A stretch of 64,000 bases of DNA from Erysipelotrichaceae bacterium (GTDB lineage: Bacteria; Bacillota_I; Bacilli_A; Erysipelotrichales; Erysipelotrichaceae), in NCBI GenBank assembly GCA_017419165.1, contig JAFOLW010000029.1, positions 1 to 64,000 of the forward strand, written 5' to 3'. The translations under genes and the position numbers were made by a program. The notes beneath the pieces were generated by a model, which saw only the letters and a program-made list of their open reading frames with translations, did no database searches and was not told the DNA's origin. This document shows positions 1 to 9,217 of this stretch, piece by piece. Within the stretch, counting starts at the first letter, position 1. Each line of letters begins with the position of its first letter.

Positions 1-66
1 GATAAACTGAGCACAAAGGAATACGAAGATCCGTTCAAAAAGCCGAGTCAGACAAGACTCCTTTAG
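1..66 (+). CDS. 3' end of an open frame, possibly tnpB (partial)
   Basis: Frame 1 is open from the window edge to a TAG at 64-66, giving a lysine-rich tail of 21 residues ending in TRLL. The stop codon lies inside the first hairpin (57-61 with 66-70). In tnpB genes the coding 3' end overlaps the guide RNA scaffold, which is the arrangement seen here. No catalytic motif is inside the visible part, so the assignment to TnpB rests only on the downstream structure. Confidence 0.35.
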   Translation, partial: DKLSTKEYEDPFKKPSQTRLL

Positions 67-196
67 GAGTAAAGGCCCACAGCGGTAAACACAATAGAGC
101 TTGAACGGCTTTAGGTTCAAGCAGCGCCTTGAGACGCAGTGAAGTGTAACAAGCCTTACAGGCTTAGAGAAAACCACCCGTTTTACGGGTGGTGAT
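46..196 (+). ncRNA. Candidate omega RNA (reRNA) scaffold of a TnpB element
   Basis: Four perfect stems follow one another: 57-61/66-70, 100-106/115-121, 151-155/161-165 and 174-180/186-192. The region begins in the last codons of the upstream frame and ends at the presumed element boundary. Known omega RNAs of IS200/IS605 TnpB nucleases come from exactly this place, with the guide being the flanking DNA after the right end. Here the guide would start near 197-201, in the promoter of the next gene. Function is inferred from position and folding only. Confidence 0.45.
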
Positions 197-198
197 TA

Positions 199-204
199 TA
201 TAAT
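199..204 (+). promoter_or_regulatory. -10 element at the IS/regulator junction
   Basis: A perfect TATAAT at 199-204 stands 9 bases before the ATG of the PTS regulator, so the transcript would have only a few untranslated bases. No convincing -35 hexamer is present at the right distance; that place is taken by the terminal hairpin of the insertion element. The hexamer straddles the likely element boundary. Confidence 0.45.
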
Positions 205-213
205 GAAGTAAAT

Positions 214-2226
214 ATGAGACTGGAAAAGTACCGTCACATCATAATCCTGAGAAGTCTTTTCGAGGCAAAAGAGCCTTTGACGGCAGAAGAACTGTCGAGG
301 TCTGCCAAGACATCTTTGCGGACCGTCAAGTCGGACATCCTGTATCTGAACTCGCTGAGCGAACAGGAGGGGATCTTTTCGATCGTCTCCTACAAGGCCA
401 AGGGGTACCGGATCAGGATCAAGGACGAAGAAGCGTTCAAGGAACTGCAGAACAATGTCGATATCCTGCATTCACTGTTTTACGGAAGGAATGTGGAATC
501 GGTCAACCGGAGGATCTATATCCTGCAGCGTTTTCTGACCGATGAGTTCGTTCTGATCGACGATCTGTGCGAGGAACTGTATATCTCACGTTCTTCTTTG
601 CGCAAAGATATTGCCTGGGCAAATAAATTTCTGGAATCGTATCACATCTCACTGAATTCTTCCGGCAACGGGTACGCCGTTTCGGGAAAGGAACAGGATC
701 TGCGCAGTGCGATGGTGGAACTGCGTTGTTCGCAATACCACGAATTCCAGCCGCTGTATCCTTATCCGGCTTTCGATGACATGTTCTGCAAGGACGGAGT
801 CAATCATTATGCGCCGTTACGCAAAGCGTTCCTGGATATCTTAAGAAGCAGCCGCATCGTGATCAGTGATATCGCGACCAAGAAGATCACTTCGCATATC
901 TGTCTGACTTATCAGAGAGGTCAGAAGTCTCTGCATCCGCAGCTGGATGAGACCATTGTGAATGAACTGAAAGCGACGTATGACTACGAGGTGGCAAAGC
1001 AGATCTATGCGGACGAAACGATACGCGGATATGCCGGTGTGCAGGAGATCGAAGTGCTCAATCTTGCCAGGCTTTTACTGATCCACCGGGAACTCAATTA
1101 CCGGGTCTCGGGGACCAAAGACCTGCCGAGGAAGCTTGTGGAAGAGAACCGGAAGATCTATTACGAGATCCTCGATGACATGAAGGATTCCATCGGTTCC
1201 TACCTGCATCGGACGGATTTTTTCAAGATCTACAGTCAGGATTTCGAATCTCTGCAGATGGAGCTGTATCTTCGCCATCACTTCGACTACACCGGCAAAG
1301 TACGTCTGGTCACTTATCAGGAAGGCAGCCAGGACTTGTTTTCGCCGATCCCGCTGGAACTTACCCGGGGCATGGTCGCAAGGCTGCAGATCAAACTGGG
1401 TTCGCCGATCCGCGACGAGGTGGTCATGAGTTATGCCGGCGTTCATGAGCGTCTTCTGAAGAAGATCGTCTATCCTTACAAGAAACTGACGCTGGCAGCG
1501 GTCTCTACGGAGAGCCTGGTCTATACCCAGCACGTTGCCGAAGGTCTCAACGAACGTTTTTCACAATTCATCGATAAGATCGATGTCTTCAATCTCTATG
1601 AGATGCGCAAAGTGAATTTCGCGGACTACGATGCGATCGTCTCCGCCAATTCGATCTTTTACTATTACTATCCGATCCCGATCGTCTCCTACAAGGAACT
1701 CGATTATGACCGGGAACCGGGCGAACTGTTCGATTCGCTGTTCCGCTATGGCTTTGACCGCAGCGAGCTGAAACGGATCAAGGAACAGATGGTCATCAAC
1801 GAAGATGCCAAGATTCTGCAGATCGATCAATTCGTCGAAGCACTGTCGTACCGCTACGGCAAAAGCAGCGAAGATCAGAAAAGACTGCTGGCACAGTACA
1901 CGGAGAACGAAGAGATTATCGACCACTACTATGCACGCAACGGCATCGTCATGATCTTCATGCCGTACATGTTTACCGGGAAAGAGATCTTCGATATCTA
2001 TCTCCCGGAACAGAACGTCGACTTCGAGGAATTCCTGGAAGTCAGTGCGGTCATCGCCGTTTCCGTCGATCCGCAGATCTCGCTGGCGGATCTGAAGATC
2101 CTGGACCATGTCTTACGTTACATCGTGCAGGTGCCCGGTACTCTTGAGAAACTTAAGAACGACAAAAACGGGACACTGGATGAGATCTTCGATGCGATCA
2201 TCCGCCGTAAGTTTTTGAACGTTTGA
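214..2226 (+). CDS. PRD-containing PTS-responsive transcription regulator (BglG/MtlR type)
   Basis: A 670-residue regulator. The first 60 residues form a DeoR-like helix-turn-helix (LRTVKSDI recognition segment), followed by a second HTH around 100-170 (SRSSLRKDI). Two PTS regulation domains follow, about 190-300 and 305-405, then an EIIB-like region and a C-terminal stretch resembling a degenerate EIIA. Known: such proteins are phosphorylated by HPr and the cognate EII and activate PTS operons. The mannose-family PTS genes start 107 bases downstream on the same strand, so control of that operon is the obvious role. No sigma-54 AAA domain is present, so it is not LevR itself. The ATG at 214 has only a weak GAAG upstream. 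Confidence 0.85.
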   Translation: MRLEKYRHIIILRSLFEAKEPLTAEELSRSAKTSLRTVKSDILYLNSLSEQEGIFSIVSYKAKGYRIRIKDEEAFKELQNNVDILHSLFYGRNVESVNRRIYILQRFLTDEFVLIDDLCEELYISRSSLRKDIAWANKFLESYHISLNSSGNGYAVSGKEQDLRSAMVELRCSQYHEFQPLYPYPAFDDMFCKDGVNHYAPLRKAFLDILRSSRIVISDIATKKITSHICLTYQRGQKSLHPQLDETIVNELKATYDYEVAKQIYADETIRGYAGVQEIEVLNLARLLLIHRELNYRVSGTKDLPRKLVEENRKIYYEILDDMKDSIGSYLHRTDFFKIYSQDFESLQMELYLRHHFDYTGKVRLVTYQEGSQDLFSPIPLELTRGMVARLQIKLGSPIRDEVVMSYAGVHERLLKKIVYPYKKLTLAAVSTESLVYTQHVAEGLNERFSQFIDKIDVFNLYEMRKVNFADYDAIVSANSIFYYYYPIPIVSYKELDYDREPGELFDSLFRYGFDRSELKRIKEQMVINEDAKILQIDQFVEALSYRYGKSSEDQKRLLAQYTENEEIIDHYYARNGIVMIFMPYMFTGKEIFDIYLPEQNVDFEEFLEVSAVIAVSVDPQISLADLKILDHVLRYIVQVPGTLEKLKNDKNGTLDEIFDAIIRRKFLNV

Positions 2227-2279
2227 TTCACCTTAAAAGGTGCAAAATAAAAAATTACACTTAATTCAGACGAAAAATA

Positions 2280-2317
2280 AGCATTAACGCGAAAAAGGTG
2301 TTGATGCTATTTTTTTA
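2280..2317 (+). terminator. Terminator or attenuator between regulator and PTS genes
   Basis: Bases 2280-2288 pair with 2300-2308 (one G-U pair) and seven T follow. It lies 16 bases before the first PTS gene, so it either ends the regulator transcript or works as an attenuator in the PTS leader. Confidence 0.65.
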
Positions 2318-2333
2318 TTAGAGGAAAAAGAAA

Positions 2334-2747
2334 ATGTTAAAAATATTCATTTCATCGCACGGTCATTTCGCCAGCGGCATCAAAAGCTCCGTCGAGATCT
2401 TGATGGGACCCAACCCCCGGATCACGGTCTTCGATGCCTACATCGATCAGGACTCCGTACAGGAACACCTCGATGCCTTCTATGAGACGGTAAATGCCGA
2501 CGATCAGGTCCTGCTTCTCTCCGATCTCTACGGGGGAAGCGTCAATCAGGTCATGTATACCTATCTGGAAAAGCCGAACACGAGGCTGGTCGCCGGAGTC
2601 AACCTGGCACTGGTCCTGGAGCTGGCTGTCAAGGAAGAGATCAGCGATGAAGAACTGTCACAGCTGATCGAACAGAGCCGTACGATGCTGAGGATCGTCG
2701 AGCTCGACAAGAGTGAAACCGTAACGGAAGACGAAGATTTCTTCTGA
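2334..2747 (+). CDS. PTS mannose-family EIIA component
   Basis: A 137-residue ManX/EIIA-Man type subunit. His9 in the N-terminal SSHGHFASG segment is the expected phospho-acceptor from HPr-P; the DLYGGS loop after the central strand is also typical. It passes phosphate to the EIIB encoded next. GAGG lies 11 bases before the ATG. The protein ends in an acidic tail, EDEDFF, that EIIC of the same operon also carries in near-identical form. Free-standing EIIA is normal for this family. Confidence 0.92.
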   Translation: MLKIFISSHGHFASGIKSSVEILMGPNPRITVFDAYIDQDSVQEHLDAFYETVNADDQVLLLSDLYGGSVNQVMYTYLEKPNTRLVAGVNLALVLELAVKEEISDEELSQLIEQSRTMLRIVELDKSETVTEDEDFF

Positions 2748-2768
2748 TAAAAAGAAAGGAACAGGAAC

Positions 2769-3263
2769 ATGTTAAAGTTAGTCAGATTAGATGAGAGACT
2801 CATTCACGGTCAGATCGCCATCAAGTGGTCTAGACACACGGGCGTCGACAGGATCATCGTTGCCAACGATGCGGCGGCGGAGAATTCCGTCATCCAGCAG
2901 TCACTGATGATGGCTGCTCCGGCGACCTGCAAGACGGCGATCATTTCCGTCGACAAGGCGATCGCCATGATGGCCAATCCGAAGGCAGCCGATCACAAGA
3001 TCCTGCTGCTGGTCAACAATCCGGACGATCTGCTCAAGATCCTGACTTCGGTCAAAGAGAAGCCGGAGATCGTCAACATCGGCAACTACGGCCGTATCGC
3101 TCCGAAAGTGAACGGAGCGCCGAGAAAAGAATACCGGCTGAATCTCTATCTCTATGATGATGAAAAAGAAACATTGAAGAAGGTCCTCGATCTGGGTCAC
3201 AAGACCATCTATCAGACCACTCCGGAAGAAACAGCTGAGCCGCTGGAAAAGGCTCTTAATTAA
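2769..3263 (+). CDS. PTS mannose-family EIIB component
   Basis: A 164-residue EIIB of the mannose/fructose/sorbose class. His13 in the motif RLDERLIHGQ is the phosphorylation site that donates phosphate to the incoming sugar. Length and domain are those of a stand-alone EIIB. AAAGGA lies just upstream of the ATG and the gene follows EIIA after 21 bases, so the two are surely co-transcribed. Subclass within the family (mannose, fructose, sorbose, N-acetylgalactosamine) cannot be read from this subunit alone. Confidence 0.93.
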   Translation: MLKLVRLDERLIHGQIAIKWSRHTGVDRIIVANDAAAENSVIQQSLMMAAPATCKTAIISVDKAIAMMANPKAADHKILLLVNNPDDLLKILTSVKEKPEIVNIGNYGRIAPKVNGAPRKEYRLNLYLYDDEKETLKKVLDLGHKTIYQTTPEETAEPLEKALN

Positions 3264-3300
3264 ATTAGTATTCAAAAAAGGAAAGGGGGAAAACTAATTT

Positions 3301-4107
3301 ATGGCTGGTGCTGCATTGAAAATATGCATCGTTTATTTCCTGCTGAATTACATCGACGAGATCTGTCTGTCCTGGCAGTGTCTGACTCGTCCGATCGTCA
3401 TCGCTCCGTTGGCAGGACTTGTACTGGGTGATTTCCATACAGGCATCATTATGGGAGCGGAACTCGAAGCGATCTTCATGGGTATCTCCGCGATCGGCGG
3501 CGTCATCGCTGCGGATGCGACCTTATCCTCGGTCATCGCTGTTGCCTACACGATCCTGACCGGCGCGACCATCGCAGACGGTGTCGCTCTGGCTTTCCCG
3601 ATCGGTACGGTCTTAACGACAGTCAATAACCTGTCCATGTCCCTGATCGCCAACCCGATGGCTGCTTATTGGGAGAATCTGGCTGTCAAGGATCTCAAGA
3701 AGTTTGCGATCCAGAACTATCTGTTCGCTGCTGCCATGAAGCTGATCCCGACGGCTGTCGTCTTCGTCGCCGTTGCTTTCGGTGTCGACGGACTCAACAG
3801 ACTGCTAGGTGCTTTGCCGCCGTTCGTCATGACGGGCTTAGGTGCCGCTTCCGGTATGATGATCGCTGTCGGTTTCGCGATCCTCACCTCCATGATCTGG
3901 GACAAAGAAGTCGGTATCTTCTTCTTCGTCGGTTATGTCATGGTCGCTTATCTGCATATGGATACTTTAGCGATCGCCATCATCGGTGCCGCGATCGCCA
4001 TCACGATGTTCTTCTCTCATAAGAGAGTCATCGATCTGAAAAAAGAACTGACTTCCGGTGTCGTCACAGCACAGGAAAACACGAACGATGAGGAGGACTT
4101 CTTCTAA
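3301..4107 (+). CDS. PTS mannose-family EIIC component
   Basis: A 268-residue integral membrane subunit with several hydrophobic segments and the family's GAELEAIFMGISAIGG signature near residues 57-72. Together with EIID it forms the sugar channel. AAGGAAAGGGGG precedes the start. The C-terminus NTNDEEDFF repeats the acidic tail of EIIA. The stop codon overlaps the EIID start (TAATG), so the two subunits are translationally coupled. Confidence 0.93.
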   Translation: MAGAALKICIVYFLLNYIDEICLSWQCLTRPIVIAPLAGLVLGDFHTGIIMGAELEAIFMGISAIGGVIAADATLSSVIAVAYTILTGATIADGVALAFPIGTVLTTVNNLSMSLIANPMAAYWENLAVKDLKKFAIQNYLFAAAMKLIPTAVVFVAVAFGVDGLNRLLGALPPFVMTGLGAASGMMIAVGFAILTSMIWDKEVGIFFFVGYVMVAYLHMDTLAIAIIGAAIAITMFFSHKRVIDLKKELTSGVVTAQENTNDEEDFF

Positions 4108-4931
4108 TGGCTAACAACAATCTGACTGCTCAGGAAAAAGCGACTCTTAACAAGATGTTCTGGCTCTCCCACCTTGTCTTCATCTCTTTCTCGATGGTCA
4201 AGATGGAAGCGAACGGTTTCACGATGACGATGACTCCGGCTCTGGAAGAACTGTACAAAGATGATCCGGAAGAAATGAAGGAAGCCGTCTTGAGACACCA
4301 GTCCTTCTTCAATACGCACGCCGTACCGTTCTCCTTCGTTGCCGGTCTTGCCTACGCTATGGAAAGACAGCACAAGGAAGGCAAAGTCGACGGAACGACG
4401 ATCGAAAACATCAAGGCTGCCCTGATGGGACCGACAGCCGGCATGTTCGACTCTCTGTTCTTCAACGCGATCCGTGTCATCGCTGCAGGTATCTCCATCG
4501 GTCTTTGCCGCAACGGCAACTTCCTCGGTGTCATCCTGTTCATCCTGCTCTATGGCGTATCTCAGTCGGTCGTCAAATACTTCCTGCTGAACGCCGGTTA
4601 CACGCTTGGTACTTCCTTCATCGACCAGGTCTTCAATTCCGGTCTGATCCAGGTCTTAACGAAGTGTGCTTCCGTCATCGGTCTGATGATGGTCGGTGCG
4701 ATGACTGCCCAGATGGTCAACGTTCCGCTGAACCTGGTCGTCAATACGACAGGTGCGGAAGGCGGCGAAGTCGTCGTCGGCGACATCCTCAACCAGGTCT
4801 TCCCGGGACTGCTCGGTGTATGTGCTCTGTTCCTGATGGTCTATCTGATCAAGAAGGGCTGGACGCCGACCAAGCTGATCCTTCTGATCTTCGCATTTGC
4901 CCTTGTCGGTGCTGCGATCGGCTTATTCTAA
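4107..4931 (+). CDS. PTS mannose-family EIID component
   Basis: A 274-residue EIID. The family's LRRHLEFFNTHP-like segment appears as LRHQSFFNTHAVPF, and the GPTAGMFDSLFFN and GISIGLCRNGN segments are also characteristic. The N-terminal two thirds is cytoplasmic and amphipathic, the last third hydrophobic. Start overlaps the EIIC stop. A strong terminator follows at 4941, so this is the last gene of the PTS block unless read-through reaches the two deacetylase genes. Confidence 0.93.
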   Translation: MANNNLTAQEKATLNKMFWLSHLVFISFSMVKMEANGFTMTMTPALEELYKDDPEEMKEAVLRHQSFFNTHAVPFSFVAGLAYAMERQHKEGKVDGTTIENIKAALMGPTAGMFDSLFFNAIRVIAAGISIGLCRNGNFLGVILFILLYGVSQSVVKYFLLNAGYTLGTSFIDQVFNSGLIQVLTKCASVIGLMMVGAMTAQMVNVPLNLVVNTTGAEGGEVVVGDILNQVFPGLLGVCALFLMVYLIKKGWTPTKLILLIFAFALVGAAIGLF

Positions 4932-4940
4932 AAACAGACA

Positions 4941-4969
4941 AACAAGGGGATGACATTCCCCTTGTTTTC
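4941..4969 (+). terminator. Rho-independent terminator after EIID
   Basis: Ten-base perfect stem (4941-4950 with 4957-4966), six-base loop, followed by TTTTC. Confidence 0.85.
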
Positions 4970-4979
4970 ATCCACATAG

Positions 4980-5020
4980 CCCTTATCTTTCATGAAAAAC
5001 AGGTATCATGGAGATAAGGG
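4980..5020 (+). promoter_or_regulatory. 9-bp inverted repeat before the deacetylase genes
   Basis: CCCTTATCT at 4980-4988 is repeated in perfect reverse complement at 5012-5020, separated by 23 bases, 28 bases before the start codon at 5049. It could be an operator or a leader hairpin; there is no T-tract after it. Confidence 0.4.
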
Positions 5021-5048
5021 ATATATGGATGAAAAGGAGAGAAAGATC

Positions 5049-5858
5049 ATGACAAAAATTCTGTTTCAGGGTGATGATTTCGGCTTTACGCGAAGCGTCA
5101 CCTACGGCATCGTCGATTCGATCGACAGAGGGGTATTGAGGAATACCGGTCTGTTTGCCAATATGCCTTCCGCCGCTCTGGCAGTCTCGTATATGAAGGA
5201 TCGCCCGCAGGCTTGTTTCGGCATCGATTTCAACCTGGTCTCCGGACCGTCCTGTGCCGATCCCGCAAAGATCCCGCATCTTGTCGATGAGAAAGGCAAT
5301 TTCATCCGCTCCGGTGTCCGTACAAGAGACGAACGCTGGAAGACCGTCGAAGGAAGGGCGGAACTCTTCCCTTACGACGAAGTTAAAACGGAGATCCTTG
5401 CGCAGTTCGACCGTTTCGTCGAATTGACCGGAAGGATGCCGGAGTACCTGCATGAACACTCGATCTCTTCCGAGAACTACCGCAAAGTCATCGAAGAACT
5501 CTCCGTTGAAAAAGACATCCCGTATTCCACGAAGATCTGGAAAGAGATGAAGATGGATGCCACGATGTGGAAACTCATGTCCATGTCCATGGCATCGCAG
5601 AAGAAGGTCTTCGATCCCAACGATCAGTTGAACAAAGACACGGTCGAACAGTTCTTCTCCGTTGCCGATGAGATGCTGGAGAACGAATACAATGTCTTCT
5701 GCTGCCATCCGGGTTATGTCGATGCGGATCTGCTCGGTCTGACGACACTGTCGCTGGAGCGGGCAAAGGATGCGCAGATGATGATGTCGGAAAAAGTCAT
5801 GAACTGGGTCAAGGAAAACAACGTGGAACTCATCACGTACAGGGATTTAAGAAAATGA
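5049..5858 (+). CDS. YdjC/ChbG-family carbohydrate deacetylase
   Basis: A 269-residue YdjC-family enzyme. The metal-binding DDFG motif follows the first strand (residues 9-12), a second His set lies in LHEHSIS, and CCHPGYVD carries the C-terminal motif. Known: family members such as ChbG remove an acetyl group from N-acetylated disaccharides or their phosphates. The start at 5049 was chosen because GGAGA sits 9 bases upstream; an in-frame ATG at 4992 lies inside the upstream inverted repeat. The gene overlaps nagA-like by ATGA, so both act on the same imported sugar in all likelihood. Confidence 0.85.
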   Translation: MTKILFQGDDFGFTRSVTYGIVDSIDRGVLRNTGLFANMPSAALAVSYMKDRPQACFGIDFNLVSGPSCADPAKIPHLVDEKGNFIRSGVRTRDERWKTVEGRAELFPYDEVKTEILAQFDRFVELTGRMPEYLHEHSISSENYRKVIEELSVEKDIPYSTKIWKEMKMDATMWKLMSMSMASQKKVFDPNDQLNKDTVEQFFSVADEMLENEYNVFCCHPGYVDADLLGLTTLSLERAKDAQMMMSEKVMNWVKENNVELITYRDLRK

Positions 5859-7051
5859 TCATACACGCAAACAATATCGTCACGGAGCAGGGCATCATCG
5901 ACGGATACTTGGTCATCGAAGACGAAACGATCACGGACATCGTCAGGAGAGACGTCGAAGAACTGTCCTGCGACATCGATTTCAAAGACAATACGGTCAT
6001 CCCGGGCATCTTCGATACCCACAACCACGGCTACAAGGGCTGGGATCCGGCTAATGTGAAACAAGGGGAGGCTGCCGTACGGGGCTATGTCAAAGCTTTA
6101 GGCTCGGCTGCCGTCACTTCGATCTTTCCGACGGTCGACAATGAAGAAGGTGCCTTCAGGCAGGTCGTCCGCGTCATCAGGGAAGATCCCGTCGGCGCAA
6201 GGATCTTAGGCATCCACTCGGAAGGTCCGTATCTCAACCGCGTCGGTGAAAAAGGCATCGATACCGGTCATCCGGAGATCGACTTGGACCATGTGCAGCA
6301 GATGATCGATGACGGGGAAGGCTATCTGCGTCTGGTAGCCCTTGCCCCGGAACTGGACCGCAGCAGACAAGCCATCCGCCTGCTGAATCAAAACGGCGTT
6401 CGAGCCGCCTTCGCCCATTCCAATCAGACTTACGAAGAAGCGATGGAATCTTTCAAAGACGGCATCAGCGTCATCACTCATACCGCCAACGTCATGGCCG
6501 GCATCCATCACCGCAATATGGGCGGTCTCGGGGCTGCATTGCTCAATGACGATGTCTATAATGAACTGATCTGCGACGGTCTGCATGTGCGCAATGAGAT
6601 GATCGAGATCATCCTGCGGGTCAAGAAGGATGCTTTCCATAAGATCATGATGATCTCCGACAACGTGAACCTCGGTGGTCTTAAGCCGGGCAGATATCAC
6701 GGCATCTTCGGCAGCATCTGCAACATCACGGAAGAAGGCTTCTGTCTGACCGATACCGGCAGACTGGCCGGTTCCGCCAAGCCGGTCCTCTTCGGCATGC
6801 GGAACCTGGTCAAAAACATGGGCATCCCTCTGGAAAAGGTCTGTGTGATGGCTTCGCTGAATCCGTGTGAAGTCTACGGTTTTGCGGATAAGAAAGGATC
6901 GCTGCGCGTCGGCAAGGATGCCGACTTTGCGGTCATTGATGAAGATTTCAACTGCCTGTATACTTACAGAGAAGGGAAAAAGATCTTCGATCATCTTGAG
7001 GACCCGGATCTTTGCGATCCGGATGCCTACAAGGAACGGATCGAAGACTAG
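5855..7051 (+). CDS. N-acetylhexosamine-6-phosphate deacetylase (NagA family)
   Basis: A 398-residue amidohydrolase. The DTHNHG motif (HxH metal site), HSEGPYLN with the metal-binding Glu, AHSNQ, THTANVM and the catalytic SDN motif appear in NagA order, and GKDADFAVID closes the C-terminal beta domain. Known: NagA removes acetate from GlcNAc-6-P, and relatives act on GalNAc-6-P. With a mannose-family PTS and a YdjC enzyme before it, the operon probably handles an N-acetylated sugar or disaccharide. The exact epimer cannot be told. No NagB-type isomerase is in the window. Confidence 0.85.
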   Translation: MIIHANNIVTEQGIIDGYLVIEDETITDIVRRDVEELSCDIDFKDNTVIPGIFDTHNHGYKGWDPANVKQGEAAVRGYVKALGSAAVTSIFPTVDNEEGAFRQVVRVIREDPVGARILGIHSEGPYLNRVGEKGIDTGHPEIDLDHVQQMIDDGEGYLRLVALAPELDRSRQAIRLLNQNGVRAAFAHSNQTYEEAMESFKDGISVITHTANVMAGIHHRNMGGLGAALLNDDVYNELICDGLHVRNEMIEIILRVKKDAFHKIMMISDNVNLGGLKPGRYHGIFGSICNITEEGFCLTDTGRLAGSAKPVLFGMRNLVKNMGIPLEKVCVMASLNPCEVYGFADKKGSLRVGKDADFAVIDEDFNCLYTYREGKKIFDHLEDPDLCDPDAYKERIED

Positions 7052-7060
7052 GGAAAAACT

Positions 7061-7678
7061 ATGGATCCTAAGATCATGATCGCCGTCGTCGCCGTCATTT
7101 TTGCGGCCGACATGGGCTGGCAGATGTTTCAGAACAAAAAGAGGAACGAGCTCTTTGACAGGCTCAGCAGCTTCCTGGCAAAAAAGGAATATGACGCTTT
7201 TGATGAACTGATCGATTCCCCTCAGACAAGGAAGCTGTTTCCGGCGTTCAATATCGCGTTCCTGAAACTGAATGAGGCGATGTTGAAGGAAGACAGGGAG
7301 GCGGTCGATCGGGCATTCGGACAGTTCGACGTGCGCATGAACGGCGTGCAGAAGGAAGCCTTGTATAAGAAGGGTTTCTATTACTATCTCGGTCTGGAAG
7401 ACAGGACAAAAACAAGGGTCTATTACGATCTTTTGAAAGGCCTCAAGGTCAGGGATGAACAGATGATCGATGTCATGTACGATACTTACATCGATAAGGG
7501 ATACGGACATATCGATGAGATCAAGGCTCTGGCCGATCAGGGAAGCGAAGAACAGAAGATGCCGTATTATGCCTTACTGGCGGACATGTACCGCAACAAG
7601 GGTGAGGAAGATACGGCAAAGGAATATGAGAAAAAGGTCTCCGAATATACCGAGACACTGCAAAAAGGAAAGAAATAA
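7061..7678 (+). CDS. Membrane-anchored helical-repeat protein of unknown function
   Basis: Not recognised as a named family. The 205-residue protein starts with one hydrophobic segment (about residues 5-22) and continues as charged amphipathic helices resembling degenerate tetratricopeptide repeats, ending in a Lys/Glu-rich helix. AGGGAAA lies before the ATG, 9 bases after nagA, so it is in the same transcript. It would be anchored in the membrane with a cytoplasmic or surface helical domain; a scaffold role is only a guess. Confidence 0.75.
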   Translation: MDPKIMIAVVAVIFAADMGWQMFQNKKRNELFDRLSSFLAKKEYDAFDELIDSPQTRKLFPAFNIAFLKLNEAMLKEDREAVDRAFGQFDVRMNGVQKEALYKKGFYYYLGLEDRTKTRVYYDLLKGLKVRDEQMIDVMYDTYIDKGYGHIDEIKALADQGSEEQKMPYYALLADMYRNKGEEDTAKEYEKKVSEYTETLQKGKK

Positions 7679-7685
7679 GACATGC

Positions 7686-7715
7686 GAAAAGGGGCTGCTG
7701 ATGCGCCCCTTTTTC
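7686..7715 (+). terminator. Terminator after the amino-sugar operon
   Basis: Ten-base stem (7686-7695 with 7704-7713) rich in G/C and flanked by T on the right and A on the left, so it can also serve the converging GH1 gene. Confidence 0.8.
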
Positions 7716-7717
7716 GT

Positions 7718-9217
<1,500 letters not shown>

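Larger units (their letters stand above)
1..200 (+). mobile_element. Right end of an IS200/IS605-type insertion element
   Basis: Seen: the first 200 bases carry a string of short perfect hairpins and finish with a 7-bp stem (174-180 with 186-192) followed by GGTGATTAT. Known: IS200/IS605 elements end in subterminal hairpins rather than inverted repeats, and a terminal C-rich/G-rich stem next to a short T/A-rich tail is common in this family. Inference: the element (its tnpB end) lies mostly left of the window and its right boundary is near 196-200, directly in front of the PTS regulator gene. The exact cleavage site cannot be fixed without the left end. Confidence 0.6.

Noticed and set aside
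6206-7510. 434-residue minus-strand open frame
   Set aside because: It lies antisense over nagA and the next gene, has low-complexity His/Asp/Arg-rich translation and no ribosome site; it mirrors the codon pattern of the true genes.
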